Shown one piece after another: positions 44,815 to 53,962 of a DNA stretch of 64,000 nt (the stretch's first letter is position 1; each line of letters starts with the position of its first letter). Location of the stretch: NCBI RefSeq assembly GCF_038404745.2, contig NZ_JAYKTT020000005.1:62001-126000 (forward strand), given 5' to 3'. This stretch comes from Chlorogloeopsis sp038404745. Its GTDB lineage: Bacteria; Cyanobacteriota; Cyanobacteriia; Cyanobacteriales; Nostocaceae. The notes under the pieces were generated by a model, which worked only from the letters and a program-made list of their open reading frames with translations, did no database searches and was not told the DNA's origin. Made by a program: the position numbers and the translations under genes.

Positions 44815-46290
44815 TTACATCACACTGTTTCGAGCGATTACTTCTCGATAGAACGATGCGCTTAATTTCGGCGTGCGTTTCAGCGTCGTATAATCCACAT
44901 AGATCGCTCCGAAGCGTTGGGCGTAACCAGCAACCCACTCAAAGTTGTCCAGCAAACTCCAGAGGAAATAGCCGCGCACGGGCGCTCCTTCAGAGGTTGC
45001 GCGTTGCAGTTGCGTCAAGTAACTACGCAAGAACATAATGCGATCGCTATCATATACTTGGCCGTCTTTAGCCACTTCGTCGCTGGTAGCGCATCCATTC
45101 TCGGTGATGTAAATTTCCTTCACATTCCACAGTTTCTGCAAAAGACGTGGTGCCCAATATAGCGTTTCCGGGCCGAGCCGATGCCAGGACGAAACCATTC
45201 GTGGGTGAGATTTGTTGAACGGAAGGGATTGATAACCAGGAGGTTTGTTACTAGCACTGATGTAATAATCCGGCGTATAGATATTGATGCCGACGAAATC
45301 TATCGGGGAAGCGATGGCTTTCAAGTCTTCGGAGGTGAATTTGGGTGCATCCGCTCCTGCCGCTTTGAGATACGCATCGGTATAACGACCTTCTAGCATG
45401 GCGGTCAAATAACCTGCATTCAGCTCGCGCATGGCAATCTCGGTCGCCTTGATATGTTCTGGTGTCTCAATGATGGGTACGACAGCGAAGATGTTTTCTG
45501 CTGGCCCCACTTTGGTTCCCCGACGCGCCTTGGCGCGAATCGCCTGAACTGCGAGACCATGGGCGAGAATTGCATGATGCCTAACCTGATTCAATCGGGC
45601 AGGCGGCAGTTTAAATCCTGGTGCGAGGATGCCGGATTCGTGTCCCCGATCTACGAACGTGCGGATTTCGTTGAGTGTGAAAAAGCGTTGGACGCGATCG
45701 CTCAGTTTTTCGGTGACGTAACCCGCGTAATCGGCAAACGCCAGAGCAGTTTCGCGAGATTCCCAACCACCATATCGCTCTTGCAAAGTGTGGGGCAAAT
45801 CCCAGTGATAGAGGGACGGAAATGGTTCGATACCGTTGGCGAGTAGTTCATCTACGAGACGATTGTAAAAATCGAGACCCTTTGGATTCACCTTGCCCCT
45901 GCCCTCTGGGAATATACGGGGCCAGGCGATGGAAAAGCGGTACGCCTTCGTCCCCATCGCCTTCATCAACTGCACGTCTTCTTTGTACCGATGATAGTGG
46001 TCTACGGCAACATCCGCGTTACTTCCATCAAATATCTTGCCAGGTGTGTGTGCAAACCGATCCCAAATAGATACGCCGCGACCATCTTCCTTAACAGCGC
46101 CTTCAATCTGGTAGGCTGAGGTAGCGGTTCCCCAGACAAATCCTTTCGGAAAACTGCGGGCGTCGTTTGCAGTGGCAGGTTTGGGCTTTACAGTCTTTAA
46201 TACCCCGCTCCCTTCCTCACCCGCCACTTTCACTGGAATTGCGGCGGCTAAACCGCCCAACGCAGTCTGCATCAGTTGCCGCCTATTCAT
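44815..46290 (-). CDS. Tat-exported GH1 family beta-glucosidase
   Basis: 491 residues. Twin-arginine-type signal MNRRQLMQTALGGLAAAIPV, then a family 1 glycoside hydrolase TIM barrel: FPKGFVWGTATSAYQIEGA, acid/base Glu in FTLNEIRTF (usual NEP is NEI here), nucleophile Glu in YITENGCA, and substrate-binding LWSLLDNFEW. It hydrolyses beta-glucosides in the periplasm or outside. It lies inside the FaRLiP cluster between rfpC and a receiver gene, on the opposite strand. Its sequence looks clearly more GC-rich than its neighbours, suggesting transfer. The start ATG overlaps the stop of a small upstream ORF (ATGA), with AGGAG 8 bases ahead. Confidence 0.92.
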   Translation of the reverse strand: MNRRQLMQTALGGLAAAIPVKVAGEEGSGVLKTVKPKPATANDARSFPKGFVWGTATSAYQIEGAVKEDGRGVSIWDRFAHTPGKIFDGSNADVAVDHYHRYKEDVQLMKAMGTKAYRFSIAWPRIFPEGRGKVNPKGLDFYNRLVDELLANGIEPFPSLYHWDLPHTLQERYGGWESRETALAFADYAGYVTEKLSDRVQRFFTLNEIRTFVDRGHESGILAPGFKLPPARLNQVRHHAILAHGLAVQAIRAKARRGTKVGPAENIFAVVPIIETPEHIKATEIAMRELNAGYLTAMLEGRYTDAYLKAAGADAPKFTSEDLKAIASPIDFVGINIYTPDYYISASNKPPGYQSLPFNKSHPRMVSSWHRLGPETLYWAPRLLQKLWNVKEIYITENGCATSDEVAKDGQVYDSDRIMFLRSYLTQLQRATSEGAPVRGYFLWSLLDNFEWVAGYAQRFGAIYVDYTTLKRTPKLSASFYREVIARNSVM

Positions 46291-46478
46291 AAAAACATCT
46301 CCTGTGCATAACTTACCTGAAGTTTGGTATCAGATTTAGGTGCTAATGTTATGTTGCAATCAATGTTGTCAATAGTCTCAGTGATTACAAAGTATTCTCG
46401 GTATTTACCCTGTATAAGCAGATGTTTTGTTATACACTTAGTTGCAACGTGGAAATCCTGAAATTCTAACGGGGTCAT
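46287..46478 (-). CDS. Small protein coupled to the GH1 gene
   Basis: 63 residues from ATG 46478 (MTPLEFQDFHVATKCITKHL), GGAGA about 9 bases upstream. The frame is open a little further, to 46526, without support. It overlaps the beta-glucosidase start by 4 bases (ATGA), so the two are probably translationally coupled. Soluble, two Cys, no family recognised. Unlike the GH1 gene it is AT-rich. Confidence 0.5.
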   Translation of the reverse strand: MTPLEFQDFHVATKCITKHLLIQGKYREYFVITETIDNIDCNITLAPKSDTKLQVSYAQEMFL

Positions 46479-46692
46479 GTTTTTTGTCTCCAACGAGTAA
46501 AAACTTTTAATTGCAGACCCAACCATTTATTGTACAGATTTTGGCAAGGTTGGTGTGAAACTAAATTTCTATAGGTAAATGCTCCAAAAGGCTGACTCTC
46601 TTCATTGATTATTCAGATTTTTTGCCTACTCTACAAGAAGCTGGAATTGTATATCTGCCAGCTAATTTGAGGCAGAAAGGTAAATCTTAGCA

Positions 46693-47076
46693 GTGATAAC
46701 CCGGCGCATTTTACTAATTGAAAATGAAAACGTTATTCGGGAGTTAACCCAGCTTTGTTTGGAAACAGAGGCAGGCTGGGAAGTGCTGACAACAGCATCC
46801 AGTTATGAAGCGATTGTTAAAACTGAGACAGAGAAACTCGATGTCATCCTCATGGATGTGGACGCATTCGTCTGCGAACAGGATTTATCTGTAACCTTGC
46901 AACAGTTGCAGAGCAACCCTGTAACCTATCATATCCCTGTAATTTTATTAACAACGTTAGTGAATGGAGAGATATCCCAAATGGTAAAACTTGGGGTGAG
47001 GGCTGCGATCGCTAAACCTTTTGATTTAATGACTCTGGCTCAACAAGTAGCTGAAATACTAAATTGGAAATATTAA
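46693..47076 (+). CDS. RfpC-like receiver with degenerate acidic pocket
   Basis: 127 residues, start GTG 46693 (MITRRILLIENENVIRELTQ). It aligns with RfpC along its length (RILLIENENVIRELTQLCLE vs RILIIDDEQDIRETTQMCLE). It keeps the phosphoacceptor Asp55 (VILMDVDAF), Thr (LLTTL) and Lys (AIAKPFD), but the Asp-Asp pair that binds Mg2+ is Glu-Asn. A duplicated or diverged rfpC, 184 bp upstream of psaA2 and on the same strand. It could be a competitor or phosphate sink, or decaying (inference). Confidence 0.75.
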   Translation: MITRRILLIENENVIRELTQLCLETEAGWEVLTTASSYEAIVKTETEKLDVILMDVDAFVCEQDLSVTLQQLQSNPVTYHIPVILLTTLVNGEISQMVKLGVRAAIAKPFDLMTLAQQVAEILNWKY

Positions 47077-47260
47077 AAATGTAATATTTTGTTAAAAACT
47101 AGCTTCCTTCATCAGTTCTTCATTTTTTTTGCTTATTCTCTACTCCAAGGGTTATGTAGCTAATAGTTAATCCCCCAACGAACAACTAACAACAAACTTA
47201 AATACAACTACTTTGAGTAGAGCAAAGTTCTCATTTCTTTAATAGAAGAGGGAGAGTTCA

Positions 47261-49627
47261 ATGACTCTTACGCCAGAGCGAGAGCAAGAGGCGAGGGTTG
47301 TAGTTGATAACGATCCAGTAGCAACTTCTTTTCAGAAGTGGTCGCAACCAGGACACTTTGACCGCACCCTTGCCAAAGGTGCCAAAACCACAACCTGGAT
47401 TTGGAACTTACATGCTAACGCCCACGATTTCGATACTCATACTAGCGATTTAGAAGATATATCGCGCAAGATTTTTGCTGCCCATTTTGGACATCTAGCG
47501 GTGGTATTTCTTTGGTTAAGCGGGATGTATTTTCATGGTGCTCGCTTTTCCAATTTTGAAGCTTGGATGACAAACCCAACTGGTATTAAACCCAGCGCTC
47601 AAGTTGTTTGGCCGATATTTGGCCAAGAAATTTTGAATGGAGATATGGGTGGTGGTTTCTACGGCATTCAAATCACATCTGGGCTTTTCCAAATGTGGCG
47701 TGCTGCTGGTTTTACTAATACATTCCAATTGTACTGCACTGCAATTGGTGGTTTAGTGATGGCAGCGCTGATGCTGTTTGCTGGTTGGTTCCACTATCAC
47801 AAACGCGCTCCCAAACTGGAGTGGTTCCAGAATACCCAGTCGATGTTAAATCATCACTTGGCTGGGCTGTTGGGTTTGGGTTCGTTGGGTTGGACAGGAC
47901 ACCTCATCCATGTTTCTTTACCAACTAACAAGCTGTTAGATGCTGGAGTAGCTCTTGAGGATATTCCTTTGCCGCACGAGTTCATCTTGAATCCCAGTTT
48001 GATGAACGAGTTGTATCCCCGTGTAGATTGGGGTTTTGTGAAGGGTGTAGTGCCTTTTTTCACCTTGCAGTGGGGACATTTTGCTGACTTCCTCACTTTT
48101 AAGGGTGGTCTTAACCCTGTCACAGGCGGCTTGTGGTTAACAGATGTTGCACATCATCATTTGGCGATCGCGGTAATGTTCATCGTTGCCGGTCATATGT
48201 ATCGTACCAACTGGGGTATCGGTCACAGTATCAAAGAAATGCTGGATGATGCCAGAACTCCAAATATGCTGCCGTTCTTGAGCTTTATCGGGCCTGTTGG
48301 TCATAAGGGTCTATTTGAAGTTCTGACGACTTCCTGGCACGCTCAACTGTCAATTAATTTGGCAATGTTGGGTTCTTTGAGCATTATCATCGCCCATCAT
48401 ATGTATGCGATGCCACCCTATCCCTATTTGGCAACAGACTATGCAACTGTGGTATCTCTGTTCACTCATCATGTGTGGATTGGGGGTTTCCTGATAGTTG
48501 GCGCGGCAGCCCACGCAGCGATTTACATGGTACGGGACTACGAGCCAGAAGAAAATTACAATAATGTGCTGGATCGGGTACTACGCCATCGGGATGCAAT
48601 TATTTCTCACCTGGTTTGGGTGTGTCAGTTCCTTGGCTTCCATAGCTTTGCTATGTATTGTCACAACGACACCATGCGGGCTTTTGGTCGTCCTCAAGAT
48701 ATGTTCTCGGATACGGGGATTCAACTACAGCCAGTGTTTGCCCAGTGGTTGCAACACATCCATACGATGACTGTAGGTAATCCAGCTCTGCAAGTTGCTG
48801 CACCTTTGGGTCATGCTTTTGGCGGCTTGCGAAATCTAGAACTAACAGGATTGGGAACCGCAGCTCCTAATTTGCACGAGCCTGTCAGCTATGCTTTCGG
48901 TGGTGGTGTAGTGGCTGTAGCTGGGAAAGTGGCAATGATGCCCATTACCTTGGGTACAGCAGATTTCTTAATTCACCACATTCACGCCTTTACAATTCAC
49001 GTCACTGTTCTCGTACTGCTGAAAGGGGTTTTATTTGCCCGCAGTTCCCGTTTAATTCCAGATAAAGCTAATTTAGGCTTCCGCTTCCCCTGCGACGGGC
49101 CAGGACGGGGTGGTACTTGCCAGGTATCGGCTTGGGATCATGTCTTTCTGGGTCTATTCTGGATGTACAACTCTCTGAGTATGGTGATTTTCCACTTCTT
49201 CTGGAAGATGCAGTCAGATGTCTGGGGGACGGTAGGAGCAGATGGGGTGGTTACTCACATCACTGGTGGAAACTTTGCGACTTCGTCAATTACGAATAAC
49301 GGTTGGTTGCGTGATTTTCTTTGGGCGCAATCACAACAGGTGATTACATCTTACAATTCATCACTTTCGGCTTACGGTTTAATGTTCCTGGGCGGACACT
49401 TTGTCTTTGGCTTTAGTCTGATGTTCTTATTCAGTGGTCGTGGCTACTGGCAAGAACTGATTGAATCGATAGTTTGGGCACACAATAAGTTGAAAGTTGC
49501 CCCAGCTATTCAACCTCGCGCTTTGAGCATCATTCACGGTCGGGCTGTAGGAGTTGCTCATTACCTTTTAGGAGGAATTGTTACTACTTGGGCTTTCTTC
49601 CTGGCACGAATGACGGCACTTGGATAG
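47261..49627 (+). CDS. psaA2: Far-red photosystem I core protein PsaA2
   Basis: 788 residues, somewhat longer than ordinary PsaA (about 755). Eleven transmembrane helices. The Fe-S cluster FX binding loop FPCDGPGRGGTCQVSAWDH is intact, and the His-rich antenna part (HHHLAIAVMFIVAGHMYRT) is present. It binds P700, A0, A1 and FX with PsaB2, and some chlorophyll f sites in described FaRLiP PSI. AGAGGGAGAG lies just before the ATG. First gene of the psaA2-psaB2-psaL2-psaI2 group. Confidence 0.96.
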   Translation: MTLTPEREQEARVVVDNDPVATSFQKWSQPGHFDRTLAKGAKTTTWIWNLHANAHDFDTHTSDLEDISRKIFAAHFGHLAVVFLWLSGMYFHGARFSNFEAWMTNPTGIKPSAQVVWPIFGQEILNGDMGGGFYGIQITSGLFQMWRAAGFTNTFQLYCTAIGGLVMAALMLFAGWFHYHKRAPKLEWFQNTQSMLNHHLAGLLGLGSLGWTGHLIHVSLPTNKLLDAGVALEDIPLPHEFILNPSLMNELYPRVDWGFVKGVVPFFTLQWGHFADFLTFKGGLNPVTGGLWLTDVAHHHLAIAVMFIVAGHMYRTNWGIGHSIKEMLDDARTPNMLPFLSFIGPVGHKGLFEVLTTSWHAQLSINLAMLGSLSIIIAHHMYAMPPYPYLATDYATVVSLFTHHVWIGGFLIVGAAAHAAIYMVRDYEPEENYNNVLDRVLRHRDAIISHLVWVCQFLGFHSFAMYCHNDTMRAFGRPQDMFSDTGIQLQPVFAQWLQHIHTMTVGNPALQVAAPLGHAFGGLRNLELTGLGTAAPNLHEPVSYAFGGGVVAVAGKVAMMPITLGTADFLIHHIHAFTIHVTVLVLLKGVLFARSSRLIPDKANLGFRFPCDGPGRGGTCQVSAWDHVFLGLFWMYNSLSMVIFHFFWKMQSDVWGTVGADGVVTHITGGNFATSSITNNGWLRDFLWAQSQQVITSYNSSLSAYGLMFLGGHFVFGFSLMFLFSGRGYWQELIESIVWAHNKLKVAPAIQPRALSIIHGRAVGVAHYLLGGIVTTWAFFLARMTALG

Positions 49628-49720
49628 TAGTCCTGAGTCATTAGTGATTCGCAAATGACAAAGAACTAATGACTAATGACAAAAAACAATAAATTGACAA
49701 GCAAAACGGCTATCTAAATT

Positions 49721-51946
49721 ATGGCTACTAAATTCCCAAAATTTAGCCAAGACCTTGCTAGCGACCCGACAACGCGACGTATTTTCTATGCGATCGCCAC
49801 TGCTCACGATTTTGAAAGTCATGATGGGATGACGGAGGAAAATCTCTATCAAAGGATTTTTGCCTCTCACTTTGGTCATCTAGCAATTATCTTTCTGTGG
49901 GCGTCGGGGATTTTGTTCCACGTTGCTTGGCAAGGTAATTTTGAGGTATGGATTAAAGATCCTGTGCATGTGCGTCCTATTGCCCACGCGATTTGGGATG
50001 CTCAATTTGGGCCGGGAGCGATTGAAGCTTTTACCCAAGCAGGAGCGAGAAACCCTGTAGATATCTGCTATTCTGGCGTCTACCACTGGTGGTACACGAT
50101 CGGATTGCGGACAAATACTGAATTGTATGTTGGCGCATTGTTCCTAATTCTGCTAGCGGCAGTTTGGTTGTTTGCAGGCTGGTTGCATTTACAACCTAGA
50201 TTTCGTCCGAATCTGGGTTGGTTCAAAAATTCAGAAGCTCGCTTAAATCACCATTTAGCAGGTTTGTTTGGTGTTAGCTGCCTAGCTTGGGCTGGTCATT
50301 TAGTACACGTTGCCATTCCTGAATCTCGCGGTCAACACGTTGGTTGGGATAACTTTTTGTTTACTCCACCCCATCCCGCTGGTTTGTGGCCATTTTTCAC
50401 GGGTCATTGGGCAGCATACGCTCAAAATCCTGATACCGCCCAGCATATATTTAATACCTCTCAAGGTGCAGGCACAGCAATTCTCACATTTTTAGGTGGT
50501 TTCCATCCCCAGACGCAATCCCTGTGGCTGACGGATATGGCACACCATCATTTAGCGATCGCAGTCTTGTTAATTGTTGCGGGTCATATGTACCGCACTA
50601 ACTGGGGTATCGGTCACAACATCAAACAGATGATGGACGCTCAGACTTTCTTTGGTAGAAAAGTTGAAGGGCCATTTAATCTACCCCACCAAGGGCTGTA
50701 CGAAACAGTAAATAATTCTCTGCATTTTCAACTCTCTTTGGCACTAGCGTGTCTGGGCGTTGCCAGCTCTTTGACAGCACAGCATATGTATTCCATGCCG
50801 CCTTATGCCTTTATTGCCAAGGACTTTACCACGATGGCGGCATTATACACGCATCATCAGTATATTGCCGGATTCTTAATGGTGGGGGCATTTTCCCATG
50901 CAGCCATCTTCTGGATTAAAGATTACGACCCAGAACAGAATAAAGGTAATGTCTTAGAGCGAGTGTTGAAGCACAAAGAAGCGATTATTGCTCATCTAAG
51001 TTGGGTATGCCTATTCTTAGGCTTCCACACCTTGGGTCTGTACGTCCACAACGATGTAGAAGTAGCCTTTGGCGCGGCTGATAAGCAAATCTTGATTGAG
51101 CCAGTGTTTGCTCAGTTTATCCAGTCGGCTAACGGTAAGGTTTTGTATGGATTTAACACACTACTATCAAACCCAGATAGTATAGCTTTCACAGCATGGC
51201 CTAACCATGCCAATGTCTGGTTACCGGGATGGTTGGATGCAATCAACAATGGCACTAACTCATTGTTCTTGACTATTGGGCCGGGTGATTTTTATGTTCA
51301 TCATGCGATCGCTCTCGGTTTGCACGTCACCACCTTGATATTAGTAAAAGGTGCGTTGGATGCTCGTGGTTCCAAGCTCATGCCCGATAAAAAAGACTTT
51401 GGCTATGCCTTTCCTTGTGATGGCCCTGGTAGGGGTGGTACTTGTGATATCTCAGCTTGGGATGCATCTTACCTCGCCGTCTTCTGGATGCTGAATACTC
51501 TAGGTTGGGTAACGTTCTACTGGCATTGGAAGCATCTATGCATATGGCAAGGGAATGTTGCTCAATTCAACGAATCTTCTACCTATCTCATGGGTTGGTT
51601 TCGAGACTACCTCTGGGCAAACTCCGCTCAGTTGATTAATGGCTATAACCCTTACGGAACTAGTAACTTAGCTGTTTGGGCTTGGATGTTCCTGTTTGGA
51701 CACTTAGCTTGGGCTGTTAGCTTTATGTTCCTAATTACATGGCGGGGTTACTGGCAAGAGTTAATCGAAACTCTAGCTTGGGCGCACGAACAGACACCTC
51801 TATCCTTTGGTTACTGGAGAGATAAACCCGTTGCTTTGTCAATTGTTCAGGCTCGTTTAGTTGGCTTAACTCACTTTACTGTTGGTTATATCGCTACCTA
51901 CGGAGCCTTTTTAATTGCCTCAACGGCAAGTAAGTTTGGTCAATAA
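49721..51946 (+). CDS. psaB2: Far-red photosystem I core protein PsaB2
   Basis: 741 residues, normal PsaB length. FX loop FPCDGPGRGGTCDISAWDA with both Cys; MATKFPKFSQDLASDPTTRR is the classical N-terminus. Forms the PSI heterodimer with PsaA2. The 93-bp gap after psaA2 contains short TTAGTCATTAG-type repeats. A strong hairpin follows the gene at 51951, so psaL2-psaI2 may be made from a separate promoter or by partial read-through. Confidence 0.96.
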   Translation: MATKFPKFSQDLASDPTTRRIFYAIATAHDFESHDGMTEENLYQRIFASHFGHLAIIFLWASGILFHVAWQGNFEVWIKDPVHVRPIAHAIWDAQFGPGAIEAFTQAGARNPVDICYSGVYHWWYTIGLRTNTELYVGALFLILLAAVWLFAGWLHLQPRFRPNLGWFKNSEARLNHHLAGLFGVSCLAWAGHLVHVAIPESRGQHVGWDNFLFTPPHPAGLWPFFTGHWAAYAQNPDTAQHIFNTSQGAGTAILTFLGGFHPQTQSLWLTDMAHHHLAIAVLLIVAGHMYRTNWGIGHNIKQMMDAQTFFGRKVEGPFNLPHQGLYETVNNSLHFQLSLALACLGVASSLTAQHMYSMPPYAFIAKDFTTMAALYTHHQYIAGFLMVGAFSHAAIFWIKDYDPEQNKGNVLERVLKHKEAIIAHLSWVCLFLGFHTLGLYVHNDVEVAFGAADKQILIEPVFAQFIQSANGKVLYGFNTLLSNPDSIAFTAWPNHANVWLPGWLDAINNGTNSLFLTIGPGDFYVHHAIALGLHVTTLILVKGALDARGSKLMPDKKDFGYAFPCDGPGRGGTCDISAWDASYLAVFWMLNTLGWVTFYWHWKHLCIWQGNVAQFNESSTYLMGWFRDYLWANSAQLINGYNPYGTSNLAVWAWMFLFGHLAWAVSFMFLITWRGYWQELIETLAWAHEQTPLSFGYWRDKPVALSIVQARLVGLTHFTVGYIATYGAFLIASTASKFGQ

Positions 51947-51950
51947 ATCA

Positions 51951-51984
51951 ACTGTTGACAGTTAAATTTTAGCTGTCAACAGTT
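51951..51984 (+). terminator. Hairpin after psaB2
   Basis: Perfect 11-bp stem ACTGTTGACAG / CTGTCAACAGT with an AT-rich loop. The sequence after it is A/T-rich but lacks a pure T run, so it is an attenuator, mRNA 3' stabiliser or terminator. Confidence 0.55.
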
Positions 51985-52227
51985 AATAAATAAATCTCAA
52001 TAATTGAAATTATAATTTGTTATTTATATTTCAAAAATCCAATTATTAAAAATATAAAGTTTCGACCTCCTCTCTTGCTTGACTGAGCAAGAGACTTTCC
52101 TATTTCTGTTTAGATTATTGTTAATTTTATTATTAAAAATCTCTAAAAATGGATTTGATAAAATCAATAATTGATATATTTGGAATTAAGATAAAAACAA
52201 ATCTGTTCAACACAAAGGATACTAATA

Positions 52228-52773
52228 ATGTCTAATACAGTTGACACGGTTGATACAGTTGATACAGATATAATAAAACCCTTCAAAGGCGATCCTTGTC
52301 TTGGTAATCTATCCACCCCTATTAATGATTCTCCTTTAGCTAGAGCTTTCATTAATAATTTACCTGCCTATCGTAAAGGGTTAACTCCTTTCATGCGAGG
52401 ACTTGAAATTGGTATGGCTCATGGGTATTTTCTTGTCGGGCCAGAAGTTGTAATTGGCCCTTTACGGGAATCAGCACATGGAGCAAATCTCAGTGGATTA
52501 ATAACTGCAATATATATAGCTGTGTCAGCTTGTTTGGGAATTTCCATTTTTGCGATTACAACATTCCAAGGAAATCCGAAAGGTTCTTATAGTTCTTATT
52601 CCACAGACTCATTAAGACCATTGAGAAGTCGTGAAGAATGGAGTCAATTAAATGGTGGAATTTTTCTTGGTGCAATGGGTGGTGCAGTATTTGCATATTT
52701 GCTACTCGAAAATTTTGACTCTTTGGATGCCATCCTGAGAGGAGCAGTTAATGTTAGCTACCTACCGTTTTAA
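52228..52773 (+). CDS. psaL2: Far-red photosystem I subunit PsaL2
   Basis: 181 residues. PsaL features: IIKPFKGDPCLGNLSTPIND, LPAYRKGLTPFMRGLEIGMAHGY (cut here for length) and two to three transmembrane helices. PsaL mediates PSI trimer or tetramer contacts. The N-terminus has a short tandem repeat VDTVDTVDTD encoded by nine-base units. AAGGA lies before the ATG. 281 bp after psaB2 and 61 bp before psaI2. Confidence 0.93.
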   Translation: MSNTVDTVDTVDTDIIKPFKGDPCLGNLSTPINDSPLARAFINNLPAYRKGLTPFMRGLEIGMAHGYFLVGPEVVIGPLRESAHGANLSGLITAIYIAVSACLGISIFAITTFQGNPKGSYSSYSTDSLRPLRSREEWSQLNGGIFLGAMGGAVFAYLLLENFDSLDAILRGAVNVSYLPF

Positions 52774-52834
52774 TTCCACTGATTTTACTTTGGATAAGTT
52801 GGAGTTTCAATTTTGAATTGTAGAGGAGTACATC

Positions 52835-53035
52835 ATGGTAGATATGACACAACTCACAGGTGACTATGCTGCTTCATGGTTACCCTGGATCATGATTCCC
52901 CTAATTTTCTATATTTTGCCTTTTCCCGTGTTTGCCATACTATTTTTATGGATTCAAAAAGAAGATTCCGAGCAAATTCAAGAAACAGATAGCAATCTTG
53001 CAAAAGTTGGAGAGCTTGAAGCGCCTAAACCGTAA
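52835..53035 (+). CDS. psaI2: Far-red photosystem I subunit PsaI2
   Basis: 66 residues. SWLPWIMIPLIFYILPFPVF is the single PsaI helix region, followed by AILFLWIQKE. The tail of about 22 residues (DSEQIQETDSNLAKVGELEA) is longer than in ordinary PsaI (about 40-46 aa in total). PsaI sits beside PsaL at the oligomer interface. GAGGAG lies 6 bases before the ATG. Last gene of the plus-strand far-red PSI group. Confidence 0.88.
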   Translation: MVDMTQLTGDYAASWLPWIMIPLIFYILPFPVFAILFLWIQKEDSEQIQETDSNLAKVGELEAPKP

Positions 53036-53496
53036 AAGAGTGTTTCTTGAAAGTGACATTTTCACGGGGGTGCTAATTTAGCTGTCAATAAACCCTCTTT
53101 AATGAGAAGAACTTACTCGTACACACTGCTCAAAGCTTAACACTGCAAGCGTTTCGCGGGGGATAAAGAAAGAATAGGTATTTGAGCGATCGCCATACCC
53201 TCGCGAAAAATTTACCTGTTGTTTTTGAGAGCGTCGGGGCATGGTATCGTTTGAGCCATGTTTTTTTGTATTTTATCTCGTTTTAATTCCCATATGGGGA
53301 TGAAAGTACGAATAGTTGCTACTTGTAGTTAGGTATAAAATCAGAGGCGAAATAAAAAATCTCCTTTAGGTATCGGGCGAGATATTCTTCGCTTGCAGTT
53401 CAGACTTACAGCCACCTTATAAACGTCCGTATACAGGATATGGAGTAGCGTGACAAAACACACACCCTGATGATGTAAAGATTACGCTACCCTCAA
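53036..53496. other. Intergenic region after FaRLiP cluster, nothing recognised
   Basis: No gene, terminator or repeat array recognised. Looked specifically for a CRISPR array because CARF gene pieces follow; none is present. Confidence 0.5.
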
Positions 53497-53685
53497 CTAT
53501 TCGTTACCGTGAATAATGGGAGCAACTTCAATACCAATCGGGTTAATTTCACCAACTGGCAATGGATTACCTTGCCAGTCACGTTGGGCATCCATATACT
53601 GCATCCGTCGCTTAGGTGGAATACAAGTCATAGCTAGCGCCATAGTCATCATCTTGGTTCCACCTGTAATGTCAGCAACTCGCTT
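53497..53685 (-). pseudogene. C-terminal fragment of a CARF-type CRISPR-associated gene
   Basis: Minus-strand frame of 62 codons reading ADITGGTKMMTMALAMTC ... MQYMDAQRDWQGNPLPVGE and ending IIHGNE. The TGGTK motif is the nucleotide-binding signature of CARF-domain proteins. An upstream stop and the lack of an N-terminal domain show that it is only a fragment. Confidence 0.55.
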
Positions 53686-53962
53686 TCAAGAACAACGAGA
53701 TTTAATTTTGGTACAAAACCCAGACGATTTAAGCGAATGCTATCCTAAGATTCACGCTTTCATCCGCAATTTGCAGCAAGAAGCAAGCCATGAGATTATG
53801 GCTGACTACACTGGTGGAACTAAAACTTTATCGGCGGCGTTAGTAATGGCAGCATTTGATTGCGGGATTTCTCTGTACCTCACGATTGCAGCAAGGGATA
53901 ACCTAGTGAAGGTAGAACGGGGAGAATTGACGCAAAGAGTAGACACGAGTTTTCGCCGCTAA
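53669..53962 (+). pseudogene. Fragment of a TIGR02710-like CARF gene
   Basis: 97 codons, MSATRFQEQRDLILVQNPDD ... EIMADYTGGTKTLSAALVMA ... RDNLVKVERGELTQRVD. Resembles the middle part of Cas02710/TIGR02710 CARF proteins, normally about 380 residues or more, with DYTGGTK as signature. N- and C-terminal parts are missing. It abuts, head to head, the minus-strand CARF fragment, overlapping by about 17 bases. The frame is open upstream to 53516, but that part is antisense to the other fragment. Confidence 0.65.

Noticed and set aside
25167..53035. Calling the whole far-red cluster a new system
   Set aside because: FaRLiP and chlorophyll f synthase are already described; only the unusual insertions and variant regulators in this copy are noted as leads.
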